A model generated the notes under the pieces. It did not search any database and had not been told where the DNA came from. It worked only from the letters and a program-made list of their open reading frames with translations. From an uncultured Eubacteriales bacterium (lineage in GTDB: Bacteria > Bacillota > Clostridia > Oscillospirales > Ruminococcaceae), in assembly GCA_900319075.1 (NCBI GenBank), contig ONMZ01000013.1:1-43212 (forward strand): 43,212 bases of DNA, in the 5' to 3' direction. Shown one piece after another: positions 25,034 to 33,433 of the stretch. Positions within the stretch are counted from its first letter, which is position 1. Every line of letters begins with the position of its first letter. The translations under genes were made by a program, and so were the position numbers.

Positions 25034-26182
25034 ATGAATAAAAAAGAGATAAACGAGATAAAAAGGAATCTTGACAAGGACAGCGGCTTTTTTACCATAA
25101 ATCACGTGGTCACAGCCTGTGTTGATGCGGAAAAAAAGGTCAAGTGTATGACAAACCGTATGAATAATCTGATACCAGAGGATGAAAGCGAGCTGATCGT
25201 TGCGTATCTTAAAAAGATACTTTCCGGATCTATCGGCAAGAACCTGCTTGAGTATCATTTCCCCAAGGACGCTTACCTTGAGGGAGGAGCGCAGATTTTT
25301 ATGAATGAAGTGCTCAGAAGCAAGCTTTCAGATGAGTCGCTGGTGAACAGGTATATTCAGCGTATTATCGAGAAAATGGAGTATATCTCCACTTATACCG
25401 TCTTTGTTGCTCATTGTACATATGCGGTGATAAGCAAGAATAAAAATCTTGAAAGCGATCTTGAAAGCGATAACAACTATAATTTTATCATAACGGCGAT
25501 CTGTCCGGTAAATCTGCGTATCGACGGACTTATCTATGACGAGGAGAGTAACTCTATCGCTAAAAAGGAAACTGCCGACAGAATAGTTGATCCCCCCACA
25601 GACGGTTTTTTGTTCCCGTTATTCTCCGACAGACAGTCTGACATCAACGGGGTGCTGTATTATACCAAAAATGCAAAGAAGCCCAATTCGTCTATTGTAC
25701 AGGAGCTTCTGGGGTGTGAATACTCCATGAGCGGAGTGAGCGAAAAGGTAACATTCCATGCTATTATGAATAATGTCTGCGGAGATGAGCTTGATCTTAA
25801 TGTTATCAACAGCGTAAATAACAAGATCCAGGACATAATCGACCGAAGTGCACATGACACAGAGATACCAACGGTGAACAGCAGGGATATTTCCTCTATA
25901 CTCTGGGAATCGGGTATCAGCCAGCAGAAGCTGGAGCATTTGCCGAAAGTCTATGAAACAGCTCTTGGTGAAAAAGAGCTTACCTGTGCAAACCTTGTGG
26001 ATAAAAAAACTGTTTTGTCTGTGCCCGGAGTAACGGTGAACATTTCCAAAGAGGGAATGGATAAGGTCCGTACCCAGACTGTCGGGGGCAAAAAGTGCCT
26101 TGTTATAGAGCTGGACGATAAAATGTCCGTAAACGGACTTGAAACAGCCATTGAAGAGAATAAGATAACTGAGCCGGTATAA
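25034..26182 (+). CDS. DUF4317 domain protein
   Basis: Protein of unknown function, 382 aa, of the DUF4317 family common in Clostridia. Recognisable parts are NKKEINEIKRNLDKDSGFF and a Cys-containing VVTACVDAEKKVKC segment. A mixed alpha/beta body follows, and a C-terminal domain with VPGVTVNISKEGMDKVRTQ. There is no signal peptide, membrane segment or catalytic motif I can name. GGAGG lies about 10 nt before the ATG. It is a single gene with its own promoter and terminator. Confidence 0.85.
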   Translation: MNKKEINEIKRNLDKDSGFFTINHVVTACVDAEKKVKCMTNRMNNLIPEDESELIVAYLKKILSGSIGKNLLEYHFPKDAYLEGGAQIFMNEVLRSKLSDESLVNRYIQRIIEKMEYISTYTVFVAHCTYAVISKNKNLESDLESDNNYNFIITAICPVNLRIDGLIYDEESNSIAKKETADRIVDPPTDGFLFPLFSDRQSDINGVLYYTKNAKKPNSSIVQELLGCEYSMSGVSEKVTFHAIMNNVCGDELDLNVINSVNNKIQDIIDRSAHDTEIPTVNSRDISSILWESGISQQKLEHLPKVYETALGEKELTCANLVDKKTVLSVPGVTVNISKEGMDKVRTQTVGGKKCLVIELDDKMSVNGLETAIEENKITEPV

Positions 26183-26187
26183 TAAAT

Positions 26188-26212
26188 AAACCACCCTGAT
26201 GGGTGGTTTTTT
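26188..26212 (+). terminator. Terminator of the DUF4317 gene
   Basis: Stem AAACCACCC / GGGTGGTTT with a 5-nt loop and a T run. The A-rich 5' side could let it work for the opposing yfcE gene too. Confidence 0.88.
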
Positions 26213-26213
26213 G

Positions 26214-26729
26214 CTATTCAAGTGACATAAGGCGGAATTGTCCGTTTTCAAAAATAATATAGCTGTGTGAGGAGTTCTCCTTTGGCATAGCAATAGATCC
26301 GCAGTTCACATAAGTATAGTCGCCCATATCCTTGATTACAGGTACATGGGTGTGACCGTTAAGGAGAAAATCGCCGTTTGAAAGGGGAGGGAGCTGCTGT
26401 GGGTTAAAGCGATGCCCGTGGGTGAGAAAAAGCTTACAGCCGTCTGCGTAAACCCAGCAATAATCTGCCAGAACAGGGAAGTCCAGTACCATCTGGTCGA
26501 CCTCCGTGTCACAGTTGCCTCGCACGCAAAGTATCCTGTCCTTTAACGGGTTGAGCATGGCGATCACCTGTTGAGGGTCGTATTCTTCAGGCAGCCGGTT
26601 CCTTGGTCCGTGATAAAGAATATCCCCAAGGATCACAAGTTTTTCCGCACCGCTTTGCTCAAAAGCGTCCAGCATCTTTCTGCACCAGTGAGCCGAACCG
26701 TGAATATCAGATGCAATAAACAGTTTCAT
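26214..26729 (-). CDS. yfcE: YfcE family phosphodiesterase (metallophosphoesterase)
   Basis: Two-metal phosphodiesterase of 171 aa. Motifs in order are ASDIHGS (metal Asp and His), LGDILYHGPRN, RGNCDTE, LTHGHRF and LNGHTHVP. These are the calcineurin-like ligands as arranged in YfcE. Natural substrate is unknown; E. coli YfcE works on artificial phosphodiesters. The ATG overlaps the stop of the upstream PIN-like gene (ATGA), so the two are translationally coupled. Confidence 0.93.
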   Translation of the reverse strand: MKLFIASDIHGSAHWCRKMLDAFEQSGAEKLVILGDILYHGPRNRLPEEYDPQQVIAMLNPLKDRILCVRGNCDTEVDQMVLDFPVLADYCWVYADGCKLFLTHGHRFNPQQLPPLSNGDFLLNGHTHVPVIKDMGDYTYVNCGSIAMPKENSSHSYIIFENGQFRLMSLE

Positions 26730-27718
26730 TGGTTTTCACGAACTTTCTGTGCTATTTCGCTGTAATAGGGCTTTATTATATTATAATACTCACAGCCCTT
26801 TTTCTTCTGAAATTCCTTTACCATGCTTATGTAAAGCTCTTTTTTGCTTGCGGTGCTTTCAATGCACTTACGGATGCGCTGTATGCTTTCCGCAGGGCAG
26901 CTTTGAGAAAGTATCTCGTCAAGCTTGTCGTTTGTATGTTCATGCTGTGGCACAGCTGCATTTTCAAGCTCCTTTTCCAGTTTTTCTTTGAGCTTGATAT
27001 ATCTTGATTTCACAGCCTTATATATTTCCGTACCGTCCTGTTTATACTCTTTGGCAAGGGCGTTGTGAAATTCCTCTTTTGTTTGTGAGTGGATAAAAAG
27101 TTCCTTTACGATGCCATAGCTGTTTTCGTCGCAGGCACTTTTTAAAAGTCCCTTGAAAGTGGTGTCAAAGTCCTGTGATCTCCTTGAAGAAGACCTGGGT
27201 CTTGCGGGAGCTTCGTTTTTTTCCTCTGCGGTGCTATCCCCGGCAGACTGCTGTGTTTTACGGGGTGCAGCATCGTTGACCTCTTCCTCTGGGGCAGCTG
27301 ATGCCTCGGCTTTCCTGTTTGAGGATTCGTTTATTACGTATTCGATAGCTCCGCTTATGGTTTTTGTCCTGTAAACATGGGTCTTGGGAGTGTCAATATA
27401 GCTGCCGCCCCAGAAGGCGTGCAGAAAGTCAAACCCCTTGTCGTTGCTTATAACAAAAATGTGAGAGTATGTCTCCTTTGCAACCATGTATCCCAGAAGT
27501 GTGGAAAGCTGGAAATCAAGAGCATTCTTGCCGCCCACACTAACTTTGAAGTATTCTATATCAGCCTTTGACGACAGCACCTTCTGGTGCATTTCAAAGC
27601 TTAGGGTATCTGAGTTTTCACTGAAAAAAATGATAACGCTGTCTGTCTCGCTGAGTTTGTCAACTCCTTCAAGTCCTTTTGATTTGACGTTCTCAAAATC
27701 AACAAGATATATTTTCAT
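26726..27718 (-). CDS. PIN-like domain protein with duplicated C-terminal helical module
   Basis: Residues 1-130 form a PIN/NYN-like nuclease-type fold: YLVDFENVK (Asp7, Glu9, Asn10), NALDFQLSTLLGYMV (Asp68) and VISNDKGFDFL (Asp93, Asp97) give a cluster of acidic residues like a metal-dependent RNase site. Residues 135-180 are a polar, disordered linker. Two similar helical modules follow (about 190-241 and 269-320). Each has a Ser/Cys pair near its start, then (T/S)xKxE, KE(Y/F), GxE(I/Y)Y and a final K-x-x-Y. RNA cleavage is inferred from the fold; the target is unknown. It lies between the GDSL lipase gene (25-bp gap) and yfcE (4-bp overlap). Confidence 0.82.
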   Translation of the reverse strand: MKIYLVDFENVKSKGLEGVDKLSETDSVIIFFSENSDTLSFEMHQKVLSSKADIEYFKVSVGGKNALDFQLSTLLGYMVAKETYSHIFVISNDKGFDFLHAFWGGSYIDTPKTHVYRTKTISGAIEYVINESSNRKAEASAAPEEEVNDAAPRKTQQSAGDSTAEEKNEAPARPRSSSRRSQDFDTTFKGLLKSACDENSYGIVKELFIHSQTKEEFHNALAKEYKQDGTEIYKAVKSRYIKLKEKLEKELENAAVPQHEHTNDKLDEILSQSCPAESIQRIRKCIESTASKKELYISMVKEFQKKKGCEYYNIIKPYYSEIAQKVRENQ

Positions 27719-27743
27719 TCTTTCCCGCCTTTCGGTTCAATTT

Positions 27744-28910
27744 TTATCTGCTTTTTTTAAACTTTATCATAACAATGGCAAACACAGCAATAAATCCCCC
27801 GAAGAAAAGTCCAAGGGTAACATAAAGTGTAGTTTTATCCATTTTGTTGCTGTGTATCTCGCTGTCATCAGAACTTGAAGAGTCCGCCCGGCTTTCGTTA
27901 GAGCTGTCCTTGTCCTGCTGAGATGATACCTCCTGTGACGCAGCGCTGCTGTTATCCGCCCGGGATACAGACTCAGGTGCTGAGCTTGAACTCTCATCCG
28001 GGGATGAGGAGGTCAATGCAGGTTTTGTTTCAATGCTGTATTTTGCGGTCTTTATTACCTTGTCAAGCTCTTGTGCGATGAGTTTGTGTCCTGCCGCAGA
28101 GGGGTGGATATCAAGCTTACCTATGTTTGTAAGCTCAGCTGACTTGCCTGCGAAGGCGGCTGATATATCGCATACGGTATAATTCTTCCCTGTATCCGAG
28201 CAATCATTTATCGCCTTGTTCAGCTCTCCCAGTTTTTCACCGACGATCTTTGATAGGTCTGCGTATCCGGGCTCCGAGTCAAGCGGATTGTATACCGTCT
28301 GGACAATGATACGTGCGTCGGTTTTGCTGTGGATGATCTCTGTTATTTTTTTTATGTTTTTGGTAAAGGCAGTAATGTTCATTGTGATCGCTGCCAGAGT
28401 CGGTTTCATTTTCAGCTCGGTTTTGGGATCGGAAAAGACCTTTGGATCAAGCTTATTCATATCCTCCGGTGATTTGACACCAAGTCCCACATAAACAAAC
28501 GCAAGCAAAGGTCCCATAACATCATTTCCGCCTGCTGAGATGACCACCACATCGCTGTCTGTAAGCTGTTCCAGGGTCTGCTTATCCTCAAGGCTGCTGA
28601 GCACCTGTGACGAGGTGTATCCGGAAACTGCAAGATTGACCATCTGAGCCTGTGTTACGTCTGAAAGCTCGTTTTTATATTTCTCTCCAAGTATACTTGC
28701 ATAGCTGTCCTTTGGACTTGCTGATGATGTGCCGGTGTAGCCTGCAAGACCGTAACCTGCAGCGATAGAGTCTCCAAGAAAAACTATCTTTCCCGGTGCA
28801 TCCGTCTGAGTCATGCTTGCAGTCTGTGAGCTGTCGTCTGCAAATGCGCTGAATGACCAGGTGAAAGTAAATATACAGATCAAAAATAAGCTCAGTATTT
28901 TTCTTTTCAT
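27744..28910 (-). CDS. Secreted SGNH/GDSL hydrolase with C-terminal membrane anchor
   Basis: Extracellular esterase/lipase-type enzyme of 388 aa. A signal peptide covers residues 1-24 and ends in SAFA. The SGNH blocks are FLGDSIAAGYG (Ser48), a Gly in LAVSGYTSSQV, SAGGNDVMG and LDIHPSAAGH (Asp, His). A Ser/Asp/Glu-rich stalk of about 70 residues leads to one membrane helix (about 363-383) and a basic KFKKSR end, so the enzyme is displayed on the outer face of the membrane. Substrate (lipid or cell-wall acetyl groups) cannot be told. It is the first gene of the three-gene minus operon. Confidence 0.92.
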   Translation of the reverse strand: MKRKILSLFLICIFTFTWSFSAFADDSSQTASMTQTDAPGKIVFLGDSIAAGYGLAGYTGTSSASPKDSYASILGEKYKNELSDVTQAQMVNLAVSGYTSSQVLSSLEDKQTLEQLTDSDVVVISAGGNDVMGPLLAFVYVGLGVKSPEDMNKLDPKVFSDPKTELKMKPTLAAITMNITAFTKNIKKITEIIHSKTDARIIVQTVYNPLDSEPGYADLSKIVGEKLGELNKAINDCSDTGKNYTVCDISAAFAGKSAELTNIGKLDIHPSAAGHKLIAQELDKVIKTAKYSIETKPALTSSSPDESSSSAPESVSRADNSSAASQEVSSQQDKDSSNESRADSSSSDDSEIHSNKMDKTTLYVTLGLFFGGFIAVFAIVMIKFKKSR

Positions 28911-28955
28911 GTTATGACCCCCTTCGGGCTAAAAAGGGACTTTCCTACCTAACAC

Positions 28956-28984
28956 ATTATATCACAAATGATAATTTTCTTCAA
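28956..28984 (-). promoter_or_regulatory. Sigma-A promoter of the GDSL-PIN-yfcE operon
   Basis: Minus-strand TTGAAG (plus 28979-28984), 17-bp spacer, TATAAT (plus 28956-28961). It is back to back with the divergent promoter at 29002. Confidence 0.82.
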
Positions 28985-29001
28985 GTGCTTTGCTAAAATT
29001 C

Positions 29002-29030
29002 TTGAAAAGGACACAGAGTTGTGGTATAAT
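29002..29030 (+). promoter_or_regulatory. Sigma-A promoter of the 97-aa gene and rarA
   Basis: TTGAAA (29002-29007), 17-bp spacer, TATAAT (29025-29030). The -35 boxes of the two divergent promoters are only 17 bp apart. Confidence 0.85.
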
Positions 29031-29065
29031 TATCTTTAAAGATAAAAAAAGGAGGTCTTTTAGCC

Positions 29066-29359
29066 GTGAATGCAGTTCTTGAAGAGTTTTTGGAGCAGGA
29101 AGTGACCGACGCAACCTATGAGGATCTTTTTAACTTTGTAAGTTCCCGCCATGTTTGCCGTGGTACCTTTGAGTGTCTTAACCATGTTCTTATGAAGGTA
29201 AGTTCATCGCAGCTGATAATCTATAAGAACTTTGTGGGTGTTGAGAACACCAAGGCTCAGGATGCTGTGCTCGTGGCAAGGGAGTATCTGCTTTTGAAGA
29301 TCAACAGCCGTGCTTATAAAATGAATTTCAGCATGATCAAAAATGTACTTGATGAATGA
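29066..29359 (+). CDS. Unknown 97-aa protein upstream of rarA
   Basis: I do not recognise this small, probably all-helical, slightly acidic protein. It has two Cys in a HVCRGTFECLNHVLM segment and no signal peptide or membrane helix. The GTG start is supported by AAAGGAGG about 10 nt upstream. It is 16 bp before rarA and shares its promoter, so it may act with RarA in replication-fork repair; this rests on position only. Confidence 0.75.
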   Translation: MNAVLEEFLEQEVTDATYEDLFNFVSSRHVCRGTFECLNHVLMKVSSSQLIIYKNFVGVENTKAQDAVLVAREYLLLKINSRAYKMNFSMIKNVLDE

Positions 29360-29375
29360 CAGGCAGGAATAAAAA

Positions 29376-30638
29376 ATGGGAACACCACTTGCAGAAAGAA
29401 TAAGACCCACGGCCCTTGATGATGTGGTGGGACAGACACATCTCGTAGGCGAGGGCAAGCCGCTTCGCAGGATAATAGAAAGCGGCAGGATACCAAATAT
29501 GATCTTTTACGGGCCGTCAGGCGTGGGCAAAACAACTATTGCCAGGATAATTGCAAAGCGCACGGATATGGAGCTGCATAAGCTCAACGGTACATCGGCG
29601 TCCATTTCCGATATAAAAGAGATAATCGCCCAGACACAGACTTTCGGAGGAATAAACGGGATACTGCTGTATCTTGACGAGATCCAGTACCTTAACAAAA
29701 AGCAGCAGCAGTCCCTTCTTGAATATATCGAAGACGGAAGCATAACCCTTATTGCATCGACTACCGAAAACCCTTATTTTTACGTTTACAATGCTATAAT
29801 AAGCCGCTGCACTATGTTTGAGTTCAAACCGGTTGACCCGGACGATATACGATCGGCTGTGAGGAGAGCTTTTCAGTTTATGGCAGATGAGCTGGGAAGA
29901 AAGCTTCAGCTTTCCGGCGGCGTTGTGGAACATATTTCTCACGGCTGCGGCGGTGATGTAAGAAAGGCAATGAATACTGTGGAGCTTTGTCTGCTGAGCG
30001 CCGACGATGACGGCAGCGTGCTCAAAGTTACCATGGACACGGCAAACGCCCTTACTCAGCGCAGCAATATGCGTTATGACCGGGACGGAGACGAACATTA
30101 CGATACCCTTTCTGCCCTGCAAAAGTCTATCAGAGGATCTGATCCCGACGCAGCGGTGCATTATGCAGCAAGGCTTTGTGAGGCGGGAGATATAATATCC
30201 TTGAGCAGACGGCTTCTGGTCATTGCAAGCGAGGATATAGGCCTTGCATATCCAATGGCTGTACCTATAGTGAAGGCTTGCGTTGACAGCGCTATGCAGC
30301 TTGGACTGCCCGAGGCAAGACTGCCTCTTGCGGAAGCTGCAATACTGCTTGCCACGGCACCTAAATCAAACAGCGCCATTATGGCAGTTGATATGGCACT
30401 TTCAGATGTCAGGAAAGGTGAAGCTACCGGCTTTCCAAGGGCACTTCAGAATAAGCACTTTGACGGTGATGAAGCAGCTGAAAAAGGACAGCACTATCTT
30501 TATCCCCATGATTTCCCCAACCATTGGGTGCAGCAGCAGTACCTTCCGGATAATCTGGCGGGCAGGAAATATTATGAGTATGGTGACAATAAGACCGAGC
30601 AGATGTCAAAGGCTTATTGGGAAAAAATAAAAAAGTAG
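29376..30638 (+). CDS. rarA: Replication-associated recombination protein A (AAA+ ATPase)
   Basis: AAA+ clamp-loader-like ATPase (MgsA/RarA) acting at stalled replication forks. In the 420 aa, Walker A is GPSGVGKTT (46-54) and Walker B is LLYLDEIQYLNKKQQ (Asp101, Glu102). Sensor 1 lies in LIASTTENPYF. The lid and the tetramerisation domain follow, the latter with SEDIGLAYPMA and a typical FPRALQNKHFDGD...YLYPHDFPNHW tail split over residues 350-385. Walker B reads DEIQ where many homologues have DEIH. The ATG follows AGGCAGGA. Confidence 0.94.
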   Translation: MGTPLAERIRPTALDDVVGQTHLVGEGKPLRRIIESGRIPNMIFYGPSGVGKTTIARIIAKRTDMELHKLNGTSASISDIKEIIAQTQTFGGINGILLYLDEIQYLNKKQQQSLLEYIEDGSITLIASTTENPYFYVYNAIISRCTMFEFKPVDPDDIRSAVRRAFQFMADELGRKLQLSGGVVEHISHGCGGDVRKAMNTVELCLLSADDDGSVLKVTMDTANALTQRSNMRYDRDGDEHYDTLSALQKSIRGSDPDAAVHYAARLCEAGDIISLSRRLLVIASEDIGLAYPMAVPIVKACVDSAMQLGLPEARLPLAEAAILLATAPKSNSAIMAVDMALSDVRKGEATGFPRALQNKHFDGDEAAEKGQHYLYPHDFPNHWVQQQYLPDNLAGRKYYEYGDNKTEQMSKAYWEKIKK

Positions 30639-30747
30639 GTCGTAGATATGTCTTCCATAAATTGTAACAGCTATGTAATTAAATTGCACAGAAAAAATAT
30701 TACAAACGGTAACAATTTGTAATAAATGTATAGCAGTGATCTTCTTA

Positions 30748-30769
30748 TATATACTATATATAGTATATA
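30748..30769. repeat. 22-bp perfect AT palindrome
   Basis: Two-fold symmetric sequence centred on ACTATA|TATAGT in the gene-free stretch after rarA. A second inverted repeat, ATTACAAA / TTTGTAAT, lies about 50 bp upstream. It could be a cruciform or a protein site. No gene in 30639-30824 is visible. Confidence 0.6.
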
Positions 30770-30786
30770 ATACTATAATACATTGT

Positions 30787-30821
30787 AAGCCGCATCAGAG
30801 CTTTGCTCCGGTGCGGCTTTT
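30787..30821. terminator. Terminator between rarA and the convergent S1-domain gene
   Basis: Stem AAGCCGCATCaGAGC / GCTCcGGTGCGGCTT with a TTT loop. The T run is on the plus strand, but the stem could also stop minus-strand transcription from the S1 gene. Confidence 0.75.
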
Positions 30822-30824
30822 GTG

Positions 30825-31742
30825 TTAAAACTCGGTAGAAATATACTTGTTGGCATTTGATGTGGAGTATATCCAGCTGTCCATATGTCCCGAGGTGACA
30901 AAGTAATCATATTTTGCCGGAAATGCACAGTTTTCAAAAACATCTATGATTATCAGCTTTACCTTCATTCTGTCAGGTATTATTGCCTTTATGTATACGC
31001 TTGCCGATTGTCCCGGGTGTAAACCTGTCTGCGGCTCTGCAAGCCCTGCAAGATTCGGCGTAAGTTCCACAAATACACCGTATTCTTCAACCGAGCGTAT
31101 TATTCCCCCTACTGTGTCGCCGGGATGAAAAAGAGCGGCGTTTTGCTCCCATGTTCCCAGAAGTTCCTTGTGGGAAAGGGTTATTCTGTCCTGAGAAATG
31201 TCCTTAACTACGGCAAATATATCCTGCCCGTTGAAAAAACGATCACAGGGATGTGCGATCCTCGACACGGATATGGAGTCTATGGGTATAAGAGAAACGA
31301 TCCCGCAGCCGATGTCAACAAAACATCCGAAAGGCTCAAGATGCGTGATCCTGGCAGGTATGACATCTCCACGTTTGAGCGTATCTGTGTATTTTCTCCT
31401 GCATTCCTCCTGTGCCTTGCGCCGTGAAAGGATATATGCGGTTTCGCCGCCGCTTCGGGTTATTTCCATGATCTTAAAGCATACTGTCTTATTGACACGG
31501 GAAAGCAGAGCAATATCCCTCACAGATCCCTCTTCAATTCCAATAGCTCCCTCGCTGCGGGGAATTATCCCCTTTCCGAATGGCAGTTCAACTATAAGAT
31601 CATGCTTTGGGTCACACATTAGTGCGTGACTTTCCAATATCAGATCCTGCTTTTTTGCCTCCTCAAATGTGGCTGCATCACGAAGATAATACTTGTTCTG
31701 AGGGGTGTTTAAAAGCCGTCCTTCGGGTAGATAATTCCTCAT
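30825..31742 (-). CDS. S1 RNA-binding domain protein
   Basis: RNA-binding protein of 305 aa with up to three OB-fold S1 repeats: a weak one at about 40-105 (ALMCDPKHDLIVELPFGKG), a clear one at about 120-195 (RGDVIPARITHLEPFGCFVD), and a clear one at about 205-275 (HPGDTVGGIIRSVEEYGVFV). It resembles the shortened S1 homologues of Clostridia rather than the four- to six-repeat ribosomal S1. The role in translation or RNA turnover is unknown. The last 30 residues do not belong to an S1 fold. The start codon lies near a poor SD (AAGAGG). A possible promoter, TTGCTG-17-TATCCT, lies on the minus strand around 31815-31845. Confidence 0.83.
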   Translation of the reverse strand: MRNYLPEGRLLNTPQNKYYLRDAATFEEAKKQDLILESHALMCDPKHDLIVELPFGKGIIPRSEGAIGIEEGSVRDIALLSRVNKTVCFKIMEITRSGGETAYILSRRKAQEECRRKYTDTLKRGDVIPARITHLEPFGCFVDIGCGIVSLIPIDSISVSRIAHPCDRFFNGQDIFAVVKDISQDRITLSHKELLGTWEQNAALFHPGDTVGGIIRSVEEYGVFVELTPNLAGLAEPQTGLHPGQSASVYIKAIIPDRMKVKLIIIDVFENCAFPAKYDYFVTSGHMDSWIYSTSNANKYISTEF

Positions 31743-32060
31743 AAAATAGCCTCTTTTCCCACTAAAAAGTGATTTTTTAACTTTTTAAATGTAAATTTTC
31801 TGTTAATAGGATAGAATTTTGTGTAAAAACCAGCAATTTAACGAAAAGTGCGTAAATACGCTGTTTTACCTGTATATTTAATTTTATGCAGGTTTTTGAG
31901 ATTTTATTCTTGTTGGTCTGAAATTGAATGTTAACACTTTTCAACAATGAAAGAGTTGACAAAAAAGAAATGATGTGTTACAATTGCTACACTGTTTGTA
32001 ATCAATTTGTAATCATACAGGTCAAGATTTTACAAAACAGAAAATAACACAGTAATATTT
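31743..32060. other. AT-rich intergenic region
   Basis: No coding potential. It holds a plus-strand hairpin with the arms ACCTG / CAGGT followed by five T (about 31867-31900), a small GCGTA/TACGC hairpin, a possible weak promoter for the S1 gene and the plus-strand promoter at 31956. Confidence 0.5.
31956..31984 (+). promoter_or_regulatory. Sigma-A promoter of the SleB-like gene
   Basis: Consensus TTGACA (31956-31961), 17-bp spacer, TACAAT (31979-31984). AATTTGTAAT-type repeats follow directly downstream (31995-32016). Confidence 0.82.
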
Positions 32061-32160
32061 AATGAAAAGCGGGGATATACATTTAATAGCTTTTCAAAGA
32101 AGAAAGGGTGTGAATCTTCGGCAGCTTACCGCAAAGATCACTTTTGGTTGCCGAAAAATT
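31991..32160 (+). promoter_or_regulatory. Structured 5' leader of the SleB-like gene, possible riboswitch
   Basis: The predicted leader is about 170 nt. It contains GAAAAGC / GCTTTTC (32064-32095) and TTCGGCA / TGCCGAA (32117-32155), the latter ending just before the probable start codon. Segments such as AGCGGGGA and GGGTGTGAATC recall parts of the ydaO-type cyclic-di-AMP aptamer, which often controls cell wall hydrolases. The order and completeness do not clearly match, so identity is open. Confidence 0.35.
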
Positions 32161-33426
32161 ATGGTTAAGGAAAACAGATCAAGGAAACTTGTATCCAGAT
32201 GTGTTATTGCAGCGATGGCAGTTGTAATTACAATGAGCTGTGCCGCTGATACCTCTAACTCATCGGATGCTGTGAAAGCCGCTGATGCTTCAGAAGCTGC
32301 ACAGGCAACCTTTGCAGGCAATGCAGGCGATGTCACAGACAGTACGGTCGCATTGAGTATGTCGACCTTCCAAGCTTCTCAGAATGCTTCTACCAGTTCA
32401 GTATTCAGTGCGGCACAGACCGGGCTGATGTCAGCTGTTTCCACAACAGCAGTCAAGACAAGTGAAAAGAGTGCTTCCACCACAGCTGCAAAGCCGGCGC
32501 AGACAACTGCGGCTTCCACAGTAAAGACCACAGCAGCTGCAAAGGCGGCTGTAACAACAAAGGCTGCTCCTGTTACTACAGCTAAAAAGGTTGTTGCAAC
32601 CACAACAAAGGCGACCACAGCAGCACCTGCTCCTGTGAGCACCACCGTTGTTCCGCTGGTGGGAAACAATAAGGGCGCAGCCCTTATGATCGCTGAAAAG
32701 ACATATGATACGGAATATACACATCCGTACAATGCTCAGACAAATAAGATACACGTTCATTGGAATCCGGTTGCAGGCGCATCAAAATATATGCTCTTTG
32801 TCAAGGGCGGTCAGTATGCTGACTGGACAAATATAGCAACTGTTGCAGCTACTGATTATATGGCATCCGGTCTTAGAAGAGATACAACGTATGCGTTTGC
32901 AGTTAAGTCTGTTGACGCTTCCGGAAAGGCATCAGAGCTTTCCAAATCAATAAATATAAAGACAGCAAGAATGGATTATTCCGCAGCAGGCTGGCAGGCA
33001 ATGTGCCGCATTGTTTTCCATGAGGTAGGCGGAGCGTCAGGTTCCTTCTGGGATAAGCCTATCGTTTATGTTGCTGACTGTGTAACAAACCAGTATGTAT
33101 GTGCTAAGTACACATACAAAGGCAACTGGGCATCATATTACAGAAGATACTCAAGTGTTGAAAGTATAATCTATACCAGCGGCGGATTTGCTTCCGATGC
33201 GACCCTTGCAGCTCGTGGAGCTACCTATGCAAGAGTTACAGACAAGGTAAAAAGAGCAGTATGGGGCGCAGCTTACGGCATCACATACTACAACAACATC
33301 GCCAATGATTACAACATTTACTATTGGAACAGCACATCATATGCAGTTTCAAGTCCAAAACTCGGCTACTCCTTCAGGACCCCTTGGGGCAACTACGTAA
33401 ACATCTGGAGACAGTACTGGGGCTAA
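32161..33426 (+). CDS. Secreted SleB-like cell wall protein with fibronectin III-like domain
   Basis: Extracellular protein, about 421 aa from the chosen start. A signal peptide (residues 1-28) is followed by a Ser-rich part, then a 100-residue Ala/Thr/Lys linker (low complexity, typical of wall-spanning spacers). A fibronectin III-like domain comes next (HVHWNPVAGASKYMLFVKGG to SINIKTA). The C-terminal domain of about 150 residues resembles cell wall hydrolase SleB/CwlJ: CRIVFHEVGG supplies the probable catalytic Glu, followed by ADCVTNQYVCAK and SSVESIIYTSGGFAS. It is rich in Tyr and Trp. The start is uncertain: ATG 32161 fits the signal peptide but lacks an SD, while ATG 32062 and GTG 32110 are in frame upstream. 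Confidence 0.78.
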   Translation: MVKENRSRKLVSRCVIAAMAVVITMSCAADTSNSSDAVKAADASEAAQATFAGNAGDVTDSTVALSMSTFQASQNASTSSVFSAAQTGLMSAVSTTAVKTSEKSASTTAAKPAQTTAASTVKTTAAAKAAVTTKAAPVTTAKKVVATTTKATTAAPAPVSTTVVPLVGNNKGAALMIAEKTYDTEYTHPYNAQTNKIHVHWNPVAGASKYMLFVKGGQYADWTNIATVAATDYMASGLRRDTTYAFAVKSVDASGKASELSKSINIKTARMDYSAAGWQAMCRIVFHEVGGASGSFWDKPIVYVADCVTNQYVCAKYTYKGNWASYYRRYSSVESIIYTSGGFASDATLAARGATYARVTDKVKRAVWGAAYGITYYNNIANDYNIYYWNSTSYAVSSPKLGYSFRTPWGNYVNIWRQYWG

Positions 33427-33433
33427 AAAATAC

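Noticed and set aside
31991-32160. Firm call of a cyclic-di-AMP riboswitch
   Set aside because: Only fragments resemble the ydaO aptamer and their order does not clearly fit; kept as an open question.
32440-32650. DNA repeat array in the wall protein gene
   Set aside because: Repetition comes from Ala/Thr/Lys codons of a linker, with no fixed unit length; not a CRISPR or tandem repeat.
32379-32760. Long open frames on the minus strand opposite the wall protein
   Set aside because: They mirror the low-complexity Ala/Thr/Lys linker; no SD or family match.
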